From contig CAWDDH010000003.1 in NCBI GenBank assembly GCA_963801105.1, positions 1,116,001 to 1,180,000 of the forward strand: DNA of 64,000 nt, written 5' to 3'. Shown piece by piece: positions 48,344 to 57,044 of this stretch. The notes under the pieces are model-generated. The model saw only the letters and a list, made by a program, of their open reading frames with translations, did not search any database and was not told the DNA's origin. Source of the DNA: JAENVU01 sp963801105. Its GTDB lineage: Bacteria; Actinomycetota; Acidimicrobiia; IMCC26256; JAENVU01. The translations under genes were made by a program, and so were the position numbers. How positions within the stretch are numbered: position 1 is the first letter of the stretch; the number at the start of each line of letters is the position of its first letter.

Positions 48344-49890
48344 GGGCCTACCCGATCCTCACGGCGATCATCGTGACGCCGATGCTCGGCGCGCTCCTGA
48401 TCCTGCTGACCCCGTCGCGCCGGCCCGAGCTCGCCCGTGCCATCGGCTACCTCGCGTCCGCGGCCACGCTCGGGTTCGCGCTGCTGCTCCTCTGGAACTT
48501 CCGCACGAACTTCGGCGGCTTCCAGTTCACCGAGCACAACCGGTGGTTCGACTCGCTCGGGGTCGGCTACATCGTCGGTGTCGACGGCTTCAGCCTGTTC
48601 ATGATCGTGGCGACCGCCCTGCTCTTCCCGATCGGGTTGCTCGGCTCGTCCAAGCTCGATCACCGCGTCAAGGCGTACACGTTCTGGTTCCTGCTGCTCG
48701 AGTCCGCGATCATGGGCATCTTCCTCTCCCTGGATCTCATCGCGTTCTTCGTGTTCTGGGAGGCGATGCTCGTCCCGATGTACTTCCTCATCGCGGGCTG
48801 GGGGAGCGCGAACCGCCGGTACGCGGCGATGAAGTTCTTCATCTACACCGCGGCGGGCTCGGCGTTCCTCCTCGCCGCGTTGGTCGTGCTCGCGTTCCTG
48901 CACCAGTCGGCCACGGGGGTGCTCACGTTCGACTACCGAGTGCTCGCGCACTGGGGCGGGCTCTCCGAGTCGACCGAGCGGTGGCTGTTCCTCGGCTTCA
49001 TGGTGGCCTTCGCGGTGAAGGCACCGCTGGTGCCGTTCCACACGTGGCTGCCCGACGTTCACACCGAGGCGCCCACCGCCGGTTCGGTCGTGCTGGCCGG
49101 CGTCATCCTGAAGATGGGCGCCTACGGCGTGCTGCGGTTCGGCTTCGAGCTGTTCCCGCGCGCGTCGGTCGACTTCGCCCCGCTCTTCCTCACCCTCGCG
49201 GTGATCGGCATCGTCTACGGCTCCATCGTCGCCGCGATGCAACGCGACGCCAAGCGGGTGATCGCCTACTCGTCGGTTGCGCACATGGGCTTCATCCTGC
49301 TCGGGATCTTCTCCATCACCGTGTTCGGTCTCGACGGCGCGGCGTTCACCATGGTCAGCCATCCGCTCACGACCGGCTCGCTCTTCCTCGTGATCGGGAT
49401 GCTCTACGAGCGACGTCACACCCGCCAGATCGACGCGTTCGGCGGCATCTGGAAGTCGGCGCCCAAGCTCACCGCGCTCTTCCTGATCGCCACCTTCGCC
49501 GGGATCGGGTTGCCCGCGTTCTCGGGCTTCGTGGGCGAGTTCTTCTCCCTGCTCGGGACCTTCACGGTCCACCGGTGGTGGGCCGTCGCCGCGACCGCCG
49601 GTGTGATCCTCGGTGCCGTCTACATGTTGTGGATGTTCCAACGCGTGTTCACCGGCGTCCCCGAGGGTGAGAACGCCACGATGGCCGACGCGAACGGCCG
49701 GGAGCTCCTCGTGGTCCTGCCGCTGCTCGCCCTGTCGCTCTTCATCGGGCTCTGGCCCACACCCGTGGTCGACCGAATCGAGCCGACGGTGAAGTGCGTG
49801 ATGCGGACGTTCGAGCGCAAGACCGACGTCAGCCGGCCGAAGGTCGACACCTTCACGAAGTCCGCCGACGTGAAGGGCTGCCGCGGATGA
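48340..49890 (+). CDS. nuoM: NADH-quinone oxidoreductase subunit M (operon 1)
   Basis: A 516-residue antiporter-like subunit. VKAPLVPFHTWLPDVHTEAP-TAGSVVLAGVILKMGAYG is the family signature, with Lys in helix seven; FWEAMLVPMYFLIAGWG holds the key Glu, and the SSVAHMGFILLG segment follows. The C-terminal 45 residues are hydrophilic with two Cys and several Lys and are unlike the usual end. GTG 48340 overlaps nuoL by four bases. Confidence 0.95.
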   Translation: MRAYPILTAIIVTPMLGALLILLTPSRRPELARAIGYLASAATLGFALLLLWNFRTNFGGFQFTEHNRWFDSLGVGYIVGVDGFSLFMIVATALLFPIGLLGSSKLDHRVKAYTFWFLLLESAIMGIFLSLDLIAFFVFWEAMLVPMYFLIAGWGSANRRYAAMKFFIYTAAGSAFLLAALVVLAFLHQSATGVLTFDYRVLAHWGGLSESTERWLFLGFMVAFAVKAPLVPFHTWLPDVHTEAPTAGSVVLAGVILKMGAYGVLRFGFELFPRASVDFAPLFLTLAVIGIVYGSIVAAMQRDAKRVIAYSSVAHMGFILLGIFSITVFGLDGAAFTMVSHPLTTGSLFLVIGMLYERRHTRQIDAFGGIWKSAPKLTALFLIATFAGIGLPAFSGFVGEFFSLLGTFTVHRWWAVAATAGVILGAVYMLWMFQRVFTGVPEGENATMADANGRELLVVLPLLALSLFIGLWPTPVVDRIEPTVKCVMRTFERKTDVSRPKVDTFTKSADVKGCRG

Positions 49891-51386
49891 TCGCGCTCGC
49901 AGCTCCCCGCGTCGATTGGTACTCGATCGCGCCCGTCGTCATGACGGTCGCGGCCGCGATCCTGATCGTGCTCCTGCGCTCGATCGGCCGGGAGCGGTTC
50001 CGCACCTACCCGCCGGCGATGATCATCGGCACGCTGGGCCTCGCGGCATCGGCGTTCTTCCTCGCCAAGCAGTGGACCGTCGTCACCGACGACGGTCCGT
50101 ACGACGCGATGGCGAAGATGGTCGCGGTCGACGGCTTCTCGGTGTTCGTCAGCGTCATCGTGGTCGTCGCCGCCGCGCTCGTCCTGCTCCTCTCGAGCGA
50201 CTACCTGGCGCGACGCGGCATCGAGTCCCGCCCCGAGTACGTGGTGCTGCTCCTCGTCAGCGTCACCGGGATGCTCGTGATGGCGGGCGCGAACGACCTC
50301 ATCGTCGTGTTCGTCGCCCTCGAGGTGCTCTCGATCCCGCTGTACGTGCTGGCCGCCTACGACGTGCGCCGGAAGCGGTCGCTCGAGGCCGGCATCAAGT
50401 ACTTCGTCCTGGGCGCGTTCTCCTCGGCCATCCTGCTGTACGGGATCGCCCTCCTCTACGGCGCGACAGGCACGACCTCGCTCGAGGGGATCCAGAACTA
50501 TCTCGCGAGCAACGCGCTGCTGCACGAGGGCACGCTCCTCGCCGGGCTCGCGCTCCTGCTCGTCGGGCTCGGCTTCAAGATCGCCGCGGCTCCGTTCCAC
50601 ATGTGGACGCCCGACGTCTACGAGGGCTCGCCGAGCCCCGTGACCGCGTTCATGGCGTCGGCCACCAAGGCCGCGGGTTTCGCGGCCCTGCTGCGCGTCC
50701 TGTACACCGCGCTGCCGTCGTACCGCACCGACTGGCGCCAACTCGTCTTCGTGATGGCGGTGCTCACCCTGCTCGTCGGCTCCATCGGCGCGCTCCGCCA
50801 GACCGACCTGAAGCGCATGCTCGCGTACTCGTCGATCGCGCACGCGGGCTACATCCTCATCGGGGTCCAGGCCGGGACCGGACGCGGGTTGGAGGCGTCG
50901 CTCTTCTACCTGCTCGTGTACGCCTTCATGACGATCGGTGCCTTCGCCATCGTCACGTCGCTCAACGACGGCGACGACCTGCACTCGATCGCGGACCTCA
51001 AGGCCTACGGTCGCCGCCGGCCGATCGTCGCGGCGCTCCTGGCGTTCTTCCTGCTCGCCCAGGCGGGGATCCCGCCCACGGCGGGCTTTGTCGCCAAGCT
51101 CGAGGTGTTCGCGGCGGCGTCCGCGGTGCACTCCTACGCGCTGCTGATCGTCGGGGTCCTGACCTCGGTGATCACGGCCTACTTCTATCTGCGGGTGATC
51201 CTCACGATGTACGCATCCGAGGACGAGCAGGAGGCGCCCGACGAGGTCGAGGTCGAGCCCGCTCGCCCGCCCGTCGGTGCCCCGACGGCCACGGTGCTCG
51301 TCGTCTGCGTCGCCGCGACGATCTGGATCGGCGTGCTGCCGACGGTCATCCTCGACTTCGCCCACCGCGCGTCGCTGCTGTTCTGA
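49887..51386 (+). CDS. nuoN: NADH-quinone oxidoreductase subunit N (operon 1)
   Basis: A 499-residue antiporter-like subunit, the last gene of operon 1. FVALEVLSIPLYVLAAYD carries the Glu, GLGFKIAAAPFHMWTPDVYEG the Lys-bearing helix and PFH-x-W-x-P-D motif, and RMLAYSSIAHAGYILIG the next conserved segment. A charged cytoplasmic loop near residues 448-470 (EDEQEAPDEVEVEPARPP) is longer than usual. It overlaps nuoM (ATGA). A GC hairpin follows its stop. Confidence 0.95.
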   Translation: MIALAAPRVDWYSIAPVVMTVAAAILIVLLRSIGRERFRTYPPAMIIGTLGLAASAFFLAKQWTVVTDDGPYDAMAKMVAVDGFSVFVSVIVVVAAALVLLLSSDYLARRGIESRPEYVVLLLVSVTGMLVMAGANDLIVVFVALEVLSIPLYVLAAYDVRRKRSLEAGIKYFVLGAFSSAILLYGIALLYGATGTTSLEGIQNYLASNALLHEGTLLAGLALLLVGLGFKIAAAPFHMWTPDVYEGSPSPVTAFMASATKAAGFAALLRVLYTALPSYRTDWRQLVFVMAVLTLLVGSIGALRQTDLKRMLAYSSIAHAGYILIGVQAGTGRGLEASLFYLLVYAFMTIGAFAIVTSLNDGDDLHSIADLKAYGRRRPIVAALLAFFLLAQAGIPPTAGFVAKLEVFAAASAVHSYALLIVGVLTSVITAYFYLRVILTMYASEDEQEAPDEVEVEPARPPVGAPTATVLVVCVAATIWIGVLPTVILDFAHRASLLF

Positions 51387-51388
51387 TC

Positions 51389-51405
51389 CCGGCGGAAATC
51401 GCCGG
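51389..51405 (+). terminator. Hairpin after the nuo1 operon
   Basis: CCGGCG (51389-51394) pairs with CGCCGG (51400-51405) around the loop GAAAT, three bases after the nuoN stop. There is no U-tract. It separates operon 1 from the MOSC gene. Confidence 0.5.
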
Positions 51406-51437
51406 CGGGGAGCCGGGGTTCGGACCAGACTGGGCAG

Positions 51438-51992
51438 ATGGACCCGGTGCAGCGGACCGCGGCCGAGCTCGAGGCCGGCCTGGGGGAGATCCGACGTTCC
51501 CCGGCCACGCCGGGCGTGGTGGCCCTGATCGTGCGCCGCCCGGCGATCGACGCCCGGGAGGTGCTCGAATCGGGTGAACTGGACGAATCGCTCGGACTCG
51601 TCGGCGACACCTGGAACGTGCGCCCGTCGCGCCGCAGCCCCGACGGCGGTCCCCACCCCGACATGCAGCTCAACGTGATGAACGCCCGCGTCGCGGCCCT
51701 GGTCGCCGGCCCCGTCGAACGCTGGCCGCTCGCGGGGGACCAGCTCTACGTGGACCTCGACCTGTCGGAGGCGAATCTCCCGCCCGGGTCGCGGCTCGCC
51801 CTCGGCGGCGCCGTCATCGAGGTGACCGAGCAGCCGCACACCGGGTGCGCGAAGTTCGCCGCTCGCTTCGGCCGCGACGCGTTGCGCCTCGTGAACGAGC
51901 CCGTCGGGCGGGCCCTGCGGATGCGGGGGATGAACGCCCGGGTCGTCTCGGGTGGCACGGTCTCCCGGGGCGACCCGGTCACCAAGCTCTGA
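51438..51992 (+). CDS. MOSC domain protein
   Basis: A 184-residue MOSC-domain protein of the short actinobacterial type. The DTWNVRPS and MNARVAALVAG segments, the QLYVDLDLSEANLPPG strand pair, and the core EQPHTGCAKFAARFGRDALRLV-N with conserved Cys, followed by RMRGMNARVVSGGTVSRGD, match the family. MOSC domains bind sulfur or molybdenum cofactor; this stand-alone form is uncharacterised. It sits between the two nuo operons with no link to complex I that I know of. ATG 51438 lies 45 bases after the hairpin. Confidence 0.85.
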   Translation: MDPVQRTAAELEAGLGEIRRSPATPGVVALIVRRPAIDAREVLESGELDESLGLVGDTWNVRPSRRSPDGGPHPDMQLNVMNARVAALVAGPVERWPLAGDQLYVDLDLSEANLPPGSRLALGGAVIEVTEQPHTGCAKFAARFGRDALRLVNEPVGRALRMRGMNARVVSGGTVSRGDPVTKL

Positions 51993-52059
51993 CCGGTTCG
52001 GTGCCGGCGACGGCCGCCGAGGGTTCCGTCGGCGACGCCGCGGCTTCGTTCGCCACGGT

Positions 52060-52090
52060 TTGAGGGCAGCGAAAAGGCCAGACGTATACT
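52060..52090 (+). promoter_or_regulatory. Promoter of the nuo2 operon
   Basis: TATACT (52085-52090) is a near-consensus -10 box, with TTGAGG (52060-52065) as -35 after 19 bases. The leader of about 27 bases contains GGAGGGG before the GTG of nuoA2. The second complex I operon therefore has its own promoter. Confidence 0.5.
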
Positions 52091-52123
52091 CGCCCGGTTC
52101 CGGCGTCTGGAGGGGCCGCGCGC

Positions 52124-52486
52124 GTGACGGAGTATTACCGGCAGTATCTCGCGGTCGCAGTGCTGATCGGCGCGGGGCTCGTCATGGTCGGCGGCATGCT
52201 CGGCCTCGGACGGCTCGTCCGGCCGACCCGCCCGCAGGCCGAGAAGTACGTGACCTACGAGGCCGGCTCGGATCCCGTGGGGGGTTGGGGCCAGTCCAAC
52301 GTTCGCTACTACGTGTACGCGCTCCTCTTCGTCATGTTCGACGTGGAAGCCGTGTTCATCTTCCCGTGGGCGACCCGCGTGGACCACCTCGGCGTCAGCA
52401 CGCTCGTGTCGATGATCGTGTTCATCGTCGTGCTGACCCTCGGCCTCGTGTACGCGTGGCGGAAGGGGGTCCTGCGGTGGGCCTAG
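52124..52486 (+). CDS. nuoA2: NADH-quinone oxidoreductase subunit A (operon 2)
   Basis: A 120-residue NuoA paralogue with three helices. TYEAGSDPVGGWGQSNVRYY replaces the Cys-bearing loop of NuoA1, and ALLFVMFDVEAVFIFPWA keeps the conserved Asp-Val-Glu. There is no long C-terminal tail. GTG 52124 follows GGAGGGG. The sequence differs strongly from NuoA1, so the two operons are old paralogues or of separate origin and not a recent copy. Confidence 0.95.
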   Translation: MTEYYRQYLAVAVLIGAGLVMVGGMLGLGRLVRPTRPQAEKYVTYEAGSDPVGGWGQSNVRYYVYALLFVMFDVEAVFIFPWATRVDHLGVSTLVSMIVFIVVLTLGLVYAWRKGVLRWA

Positions 52487-53028
52487 TGGAGAACGGCACG
52501 TTCGGGAAGAAGCCGCTCAAGCCGGTCACCTGGCTGCTCAACTACAGCCGCAAGTACAGCCTCTGGATGTTCCAGTGGGGACTCGCGTGCTGCGCGATCG
52601 AGATGGGCGCCGCGCTCGCGAGCCCGCGCTACGACATGATGCGGCTCGGCGTCATCCCCTTCCCGGCGAGTCCCCGCCAGGCCGACCTCGTCGTGATCTC
52701 GGGGACCGTCACCGACAAGATGGCACCCGCGATCAAGCGTCTCTACGAGCAGATGCCCGACCCGAAGTACGTGATCTCGATGGGGTCGTGCGCGAACTGC
52801 GGCGGGCCCTACTGGGACTCCTACTCGGTGACCAAGGGCGTGGACCAGGTCATCCCCGTCGACATCTACATCCCCGGCTGCCCGCCCCGCCCCGAGGCGC
52901 TCCTCCAGGCGATCGTCATGCTCCAGGAGCGGATCCAGGGCGAGGGCATCGGCAACGACGAGCTGGCATCGCGCTGGCGTGGCGAGTACGTCCCCGCCCC
53001 GCGCGTCCCCGATCCGGTGAAGGCCTAG
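52477..53028 (+). CDS. nuoB2: NADH-quinone oxidoreductase subunit B (operon 2)
   Basis: A 183-residue N2-cluster subunit. Ligands are the Cys pair in WGLACCAIEMG, one in SMGSCANCGGPYW (the second Cys there is extra) and IPGCPPRPEALLQ. GTG 52477 has GAAGGGGG at ideal distance and overlaps nuoA2 by 10 bases; GTG 52486 is an alternative. All residues for electron transfer to quinone are present, so the second complex should be redox-active. Confidence 0.95.
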   Translation: MGLVENGTFGKKPLKPVTWLLNYSRKYSLWMFQWGLACCAIEMGAALASPRYDMMRLGVIPFPASPRQADLVVISGTVTDKMAPAIKRLYEQMPDPKYVISMGSCANCGGPYWDSYSVTKGVDQVIPVDIYIPGCPPRPEALLQAIVMLQERIQGEGIGNDELASRWRGEYVPAPRVPDPVKA

Positions 53029-53034
53029 CGCTCG

Positions 53035-53694
53035 ATGGCCGACGAGACCCCCGACGAGAACGCGCTGCCCGCGGGAGTGGACGATTCGCTGCCGGCACCG
53101 ACGGCGGACGCAGCACCCGCACCGGAGGCCGAGACCGAGGCCCCGGCCGCGCTCGCGCCCGACGTCGAGGCGCTGCTCGTCCGCCTCGAGACCGCGCTCG
53201 GCGACGGTGTCGTCGAGCACGGGGCCGCGCAGGGCGACCTCGTGGTGCGCGTGCGTCCGGACGCCTGGCGGCGTGCCGCCGAGGTCGCGCGCGCCGAGCT
53301 CGACTGCGACTACCTCTCGTTCGTCGCCGGCATCGATTGGATGCCCGCCCCCAAGGCCGAGGGCGACGAGGGCGGTGACACGTCGGCGCCGGTCCAGCCC
53401 GACACGATGACCTTCGGCGTCGCCGGCTCGGCGGGCCGGCTCCAGGTGTTCGGCCACGTGCAGTCCACCGCCCGTCACTGGGGCGTCACGATCAAGACCG
53501 ACGTCGCCGAGGACGAGCCCGCCGTCGACAGCTGGGTCTCGATCTACCCCGGCGCCGACTGGCACGAGCGTGAGTGCTGGGAGATGTACGGCATCGACTT
53601 CCGGGGCCACCCGAAGATCCGCCACCTCTATCTCCCGGGCGAGTTCGAGGGTCACCCCCTCCGCAAGGACTTCGCCCTGCTCGCCGCGAGGTGA
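53035..53694 (+). CDS. nuoC2: NADH-quinone oxidoreductase subunit C (operon 2), C-terminal tail out of frame
   Basis: A 219-residue protein with the 30-kDa signature: VSIYPGADWHERECWEMYGI and DFRGHPKIRHLYLPGEFEGHPLRKD. The N-terminal 45 residues are Ala/Pro/Glu-rich. The frame stops after FALLAAR. The next frame then reads REVKPWPGLVDVEPMPGDD, the usual C-terminal tail of actinobacterial NuoC, and runs to 53771, overlapping the nuoD2 ATG. One missing C after 53685 explains the break. The true protein is probably about 245 residues; the core domain is intact either way. Confidence 0.88.
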   Translation: MADETPDENALPAGVDDSLPAPTADAAPAPEAETEAPAALAPDVEALLVRLETALGDGVVEHGAAQGDLVVRVRPDAWRRAAEVARAELDCDYLSFVAGIDWMPAPKAEGDEGGDTSAPVQPDTMTFGVAGSAGRLQVFGHVQSTARHWGVTIKTDVAEDEPAVDSWVSIYPGADWHERECWEMYGIDFRGHPKIRHLYLPGEFEGHPLRKDFALLAAR

Positions 53695-53767
53695 AGCCCT
53701 GGCCGGGCCTCGTCGACGTCGAGCCGATGCCCGGTGACGACACCGCCGACGACGCGGACGCCGCCTC

Positions 53768-54946
53768 ATGAGCACGACCGAGACCCCGGGCTTCGAGGTC
53801 GACCCGTCGCTCTACCGCCACCTCGCCGACGCGGCGGTGAACGTCGAACTCGACACCGGCGACATGATCCTCAACCTCGGCCCGCAGCACCCGGCGACGC
53901 ACGGCACGCTGCGGCTGGTGGTCCGCCTCGACGGCGAGCGGGTCGTCGCGGCCGATCCGGTGATCGGGTACATGCACCGCGGCTACGAGAAGCTGAGCGA
54001 GTTCCGCACCTACCCGCAGATCACCACGCTGATCAACCGCATCGACTGGCTGTCGAGCTTCGCCAACGAGGTGCCGTTCATCCACGCCGCCGAGCAGCTG
54101 ATGGAAATCGAGGCGCCCCCGCGGGCTCAGTGGATCCGCACGATCCTCACCGAGCTGAGCCGCATCGCCACGATCTACCTGTTCCTCGGCGAGATGGGGC
54201 TCCAGGTCGGTGCGCTGACGCCGGCGTTCTGGGGATTCCGCGACCGCGAGCACGTCCTCAACCTGATCGAGGGCGTGACCGGTGGACGTTTCCACCCGAA
54301 CTTCAACCGCATCGGCGGGGTCAAGGACGACCTCCCGTGGGGTTGGATCGCCGACTGCCGCGCTGCGATGAAGCGGATCCTCGACGGCTGCGACGACTTC
54401 GAGGACGTGCTCGTCGGCAACGAGATCTTCACGGCCCGCACGCGCGGCATCGGGATCATCCCCGGCGAGCTCGGCGCCGGGTACGGCGTCTCCGGCGCGA
54501 ACCTGCGGGCGTCGGGCATCGACTGGGACCTGCGCCGCGACGGCAAGCCCTACCTCGCGTACCCCGAGCTCGACTTCAAGGTCTGGACCCACACCGACGG
54601 CGATTCGTTCGCCCGGTACTGGGTGCGGCTCCAGGAAACCCGCGAGTCGGCGCGGATGGTGCTGCAGCTCCTCGACGGGTTGCCCGCCGGGTCGATCATG
54701 GCCAAGGTCCCGCGCATCATCAAGGTGCCCGAGGGCGAGGCGTGGGTCGAGACCGAGAACCCGCTCGGCCAGATGGGCTACTACGTCGTCTCGAAGGGCG
54801 CGACGGGTCCGTTCCGCGTCAAGATCCGCTCGGCGTCGTTCTCCAACGTCTCGATCCTGCCGTGGCTGCTGCGAGGCGTCTACGTCCCCGACGTGATCAC
54901 GATCCTCGGCAGCCTGTACTTCATTCTCGGGGACATCGACCGATGA
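53768..54946 (+). CDS. nuoD2: NADH-quinone oxidoreductase subunit D (operon 2)
   Basis: A 392-residue quinone-site subunit. LNLGPQHPATHGTLRLVVRL, IGYMHRGYEKLSEFRTYPQI, Arg91 in NRIDW (conserved Arg next to cluster N2), IGGVKDDLPWGW and the C-terminal KIRSASFSNVSILPW with GDIDR match the family. It lacks the acidic N-terminal extension of NuoD1. ATG 53768 overlaps the stop of the shifted nuoC2 tail. Its own stop overlaps a 25-codon bridging ORF. Confidence 0.95.
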   Translation: MSTTETPGFEVDPSLYRHLADAAVNVELDTGDMILNLGPQHPATHGTLRLVVRLDGERVVAADPVIGYMHRGYEKLSEFRTYPQITTLINRIDWLSSFANEVPFIHAAEQLMEIEAPPRAQWIRTILTELSRIATIYLFLGEMGLQVGALTPAFWGFRDREHVLNLIEGVTGGRFHPNFNRIGGVKDDLPWGWIADCRAAMKRILDGCDDFEDVLVGNEIFTARTRGIGIIPGELGAGYGVSGANLRASGIDWDLRRDGKPYLAYPELDFKVWTHTDGDSFARYWVRLQETRESARMVLQLLDGLPAGSIMAKVPRIIKVPEGEAWVETENPLGQMGYYVVSKGATGPFRVKIRSASFSNVSILPWLLRGVYVPDVITILGSLYFILGDIDR

Positions 54947-55020
54947 CGCCGTCGAGCCACGCGGCGCGGAGCCAGGACGTGCTGCGGTCACTCGCGTCGC
55001 GGCGCGGAGCGTCGTCGTGA
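54943..55020 (+). CDS. 25-residue bridging ORF between nuoD2 and nuoH2
   Basis: ATG 54943 overlaps the nuoD2 stop and TGA 55018-55020 overlaps the GTG of nuoH2. The product is Ser/Arg/Ala-rich (MTPSSHAARSQDVLRSLASR and five more residues) with no known relatives. It fills the place where nuoE-G stand in operon 1. It may only preserve translational coupling across a deletion scar, or be a genuine peptide. Confidence 0.35.
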   Translation: MTPSSHAARSQDVLRSLASRRGASS

Positions 55021-56042
55021 TCGCGCTCGAGATCGGCTGGGGCACGACGCTCGCGATCAAGACGGTGATCGTGCTCGCGATCATCCCGCTCGGCGCGCTG
55101 ATCCTCGGGTACACGTTCCTGCTCAAGATGATGAGCCACATGCAGAGCCGGCTCGGGCCGATGGACCCCGGCGGGTTCCACGGCTGGTTCCAGCTCGTGG
55201 GCGACGGCATCAAGTTCCTCCAGAAGGAGGACATCATGCCGGCGGACTCGGACCGTCGCGTCTTCGCGATCGCGCCCGCGGTCGTGGTGATCTCGACGTT
55301 CCTGATCTTCCTCGTGGTGCCCACCGGACCGCGGCTCGTCGTGCGCGATCTCGATGTCGGCGTGTTCTACGCGCTGGCCGTCTCGAGCCTCTCGGTCATC
55401 GGCGTGCTCATGGCGGGTTGGGCGAGTGCGAACAAGTTCGCGCTCATCGGCGCCCTGCGCGCCGCCGCGCAGCTCATCGCCTACGAGCTGCCGCTGCTGC
55501 TCGCGGTCGTCGGCGTGGTCATCCAGGCCGGCACGATGAACCTCCAGCACATCGTGCTCGCGCAGCAGAACGGCTCGATCTTCGGGTTCGACGGGATCGG
55601 CAACCCGTTCATCCTCACGCAGTTCGTCGGATTCCTGCTGTTCCTGATCGCCGCGCAGGCCGAGCTCACCCAGACGCCGTTCGACATGCCGGTCGCCGAA
55701 TCCGAGCTCGTCGCGGGCTACATGGTCGAGTACACGGGCTTCCGGTTCCTCTTCTTCTTCATCGGCGAGTTCGGCACCGCGTTCGCGTTCGCGGCGCTCG
55801 CCGCCACGATGTTCCTCGGTGGCTGGGCGATCCCGGGCGTGCACGGGGGCATCGCGGACCTGCTCGGACCGATCGTGCTCTTCGTGAAGCTGATGATCGT
55901 GGCGTTCCTGATGTTCTGGGTCCGCTTCACCTACCCGCGGCTGCGTGAGGACCAGCTGCAAGCGCTCGCGTGGAAGTTCCTGATCCCGATCGGGCTGCTC
56001 AACATCATCGCCACGGCGATCATCAAGGTGGCGGTCAACTGA
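55017..56042 (+). CDS. nuoH2: NADH-quinone oxidoreductase subunit H (operon 2)
   Basis: A 341-residue quinone-tunnel subunit with eight helices. Motifs: MQSRLGPMDPGGFHGWFQLV-GDGIKFLQKED, GWASANKFALIGALRAAAQL-IAYE, AQAELTQTPFDMPVAESELV with the conserved acidic residues, and the C-terminal FTYPRLREDQLQALAWKFL. GTG 55017 overlaps the bridging ORF. It directly follows the peripheral-arm genes because nuoE, nuoF and nuoG are absent. Confidence 0.96.
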   Translation: MIALEIGWGTTLAIKTVIVLAIIPLGALILGYTFLLKMMSHMQSRLGPMDPGGFHGWFQLVGDGIKFLQKEDIMPADSDRRVFAIAPAVVVISTFLIFLVVPTGPRLVVRDLDVGVFYALAVSSLSVIGVLMAGWASANKFALIGALRAAAQLIAYELPLLLAVVGVVIQAGTMNLQHIVLAQQNGSIFGFDGIGNPFILTQFVGFLLFLIAAQAELTQTPFDMPVAESELVAGYMVEYTGFRFLFFFIGEFGTAFAFAALAATMFLGGWAIPGVHGGIADLLGPIVLFVKLMIVAFLMFWVRFTYPRLREDQLQALAWKFLIPIGLLNIIATAIIKVAVN

Positions 56043-56527
56043 TGAAGAGGCCGCATCTCCCGGGCGTGATCAGCGGTCTCGGCGTGACGTTCCGCACGAT
56101 GATGGAGGGTGCCGTCACGGTGCAGTACCCCCACGAGCGCGAGGACCCGCCGACGCGCGCGCGTGGCGTCATCGCGCTCAAGGAGGAGAACTGCACCGCG
56201 TGCATGCTCTGCGGTCGGAGCTGTCCCGACTGGTGCATCTACATCGAGGGTCACAAGGAGCTGCGCCCGCCGCGGCGTGAGGGCGGCCGGCCCCGGAGCG
56301 TGAACATCCTCGACCGGTTCGACATCGACTACGGCCTGTGCATGTACTGCGGCATCTGCGTCGAGGTCTGCCCGTTCGATGCGCTCTTCTGGAGCCCCGA
56401 GTACGAGTACTCCGAGCCCCGCATCGCCGACCTGCTCCACGACAAGGAGCGGCTCGGCGAGTGGATGGAGTTCGTCCCCGAGCCCGAGCCGCTCGAGCTC
56501 GGCGCCGAAGTCAAGGGCAAGAAGTAG
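56042..56527 (+). CDS. nuoI2: NADH-quinone oxidoreductase subunit I (operon 2)
   Basis: A 161-residue ferredoxin-like subunit with two complete cluster motifs, CTACMLCGRSCPDWC and CMYCGICVEVCPFDA, for N6a and N6b. GVTFRTMMEGAVTVQYP is the membrane-facing start. Without a NuoG, these clusters would be the outermost of the chain, so electrons must enter here from a soluble donor such as ferredoxin. The stop of nuoH2 shares bases with its ATG (TGATG). Confidence 0.95.
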   Translation: MKRPHLPGVISGLGVTFRTMMEGAVTVQYPHEREDPPTRARGVIALKEENCTACMLCGRSCPDWCIYIEGHKELRPPRREGGRPRSVNILDRFDIDYGLCMYCGICVEVCPFDALFWSPEYEYSEPRIADLLHDKERLGEWMEFVPEPEPLELGAEVKGKK

Positions 56528-57043
56528 ATGGTCGTCCAGAACATCTTCTTCTGGGTCTTCGCCATCGCGATGGTCGGCGCCGCGATCGGCGTCGTGCGCT
56601 CCCGCAACGTGGTGCACGCCGCGCTGTATCTGGTGGTCGTCATGGCCGGCGCGGCCGCGCAGTACATCCTGCTCGCGGCGGAGTTCGTGGCCTGGGTGCA
56701 GGTGATCATCTACATCGGTGCGGTGATCATCCTGTTCCTCTTCGGCATCATGCTCACGCGGGCGCCGATGCGCGGCGAGACCGATCTGGACAATGACCAG
56801 AAGTGGCAGGGCGCGGTCGTCGGCGTGTTCCTCGCCGGTGTCCTGGGCACGTTGCTGATCCAGGCCTTCGGCGACAAGAAGATCGCGATCGGCGGCGCGG
56901 GCGGCGAGAAGCTGTTGCATGTCGGCCAGGCGTCGCGCGTCGCCGACACCATCTTCAGCAGCTACGTCGTTCCGTTCGAGCTGGTGTCGATCCTGCTGCT
57001 GGCCGCGCTCGTCGGCGCCGTCGTGATCGCGCGGAGGGACTGA
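56528..57043 (+). CDS. nuoJ2: NADH-quinone oxidoreductase subunit J (operon 2)
   Basis: A 171-residue, five-helix subunit. VVRSRNVVHAALYLVVVMAG and EFVAWVQVIIYIGAVIILFLF are the conserved segments. ATG 56528 follows the nuoI2 stop without a gap; the intergenic AAGAAG serves poorly as ribosome site, so coupling is likely. Residues about 80-130 form a hydrophilic loop longer than in some homologues. Confidence 0.95.
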   Translation: MVVQNIFFWVFAIAMVGAAIGVVRSRNVVHAALYLVVVMAGAAAQYILLAAEFVAWVQVIIYIGAVIILFLFGIMLTRAPMRGETDLDNDQKWQGAVVGVFLAGVLGTLLIQAFGDKKIAIGGAGGEKLLHVGQASRVADTIFSSYVVPFELVSILLLAALVGAVVIARRD

Positions 57044-57044
57044 C

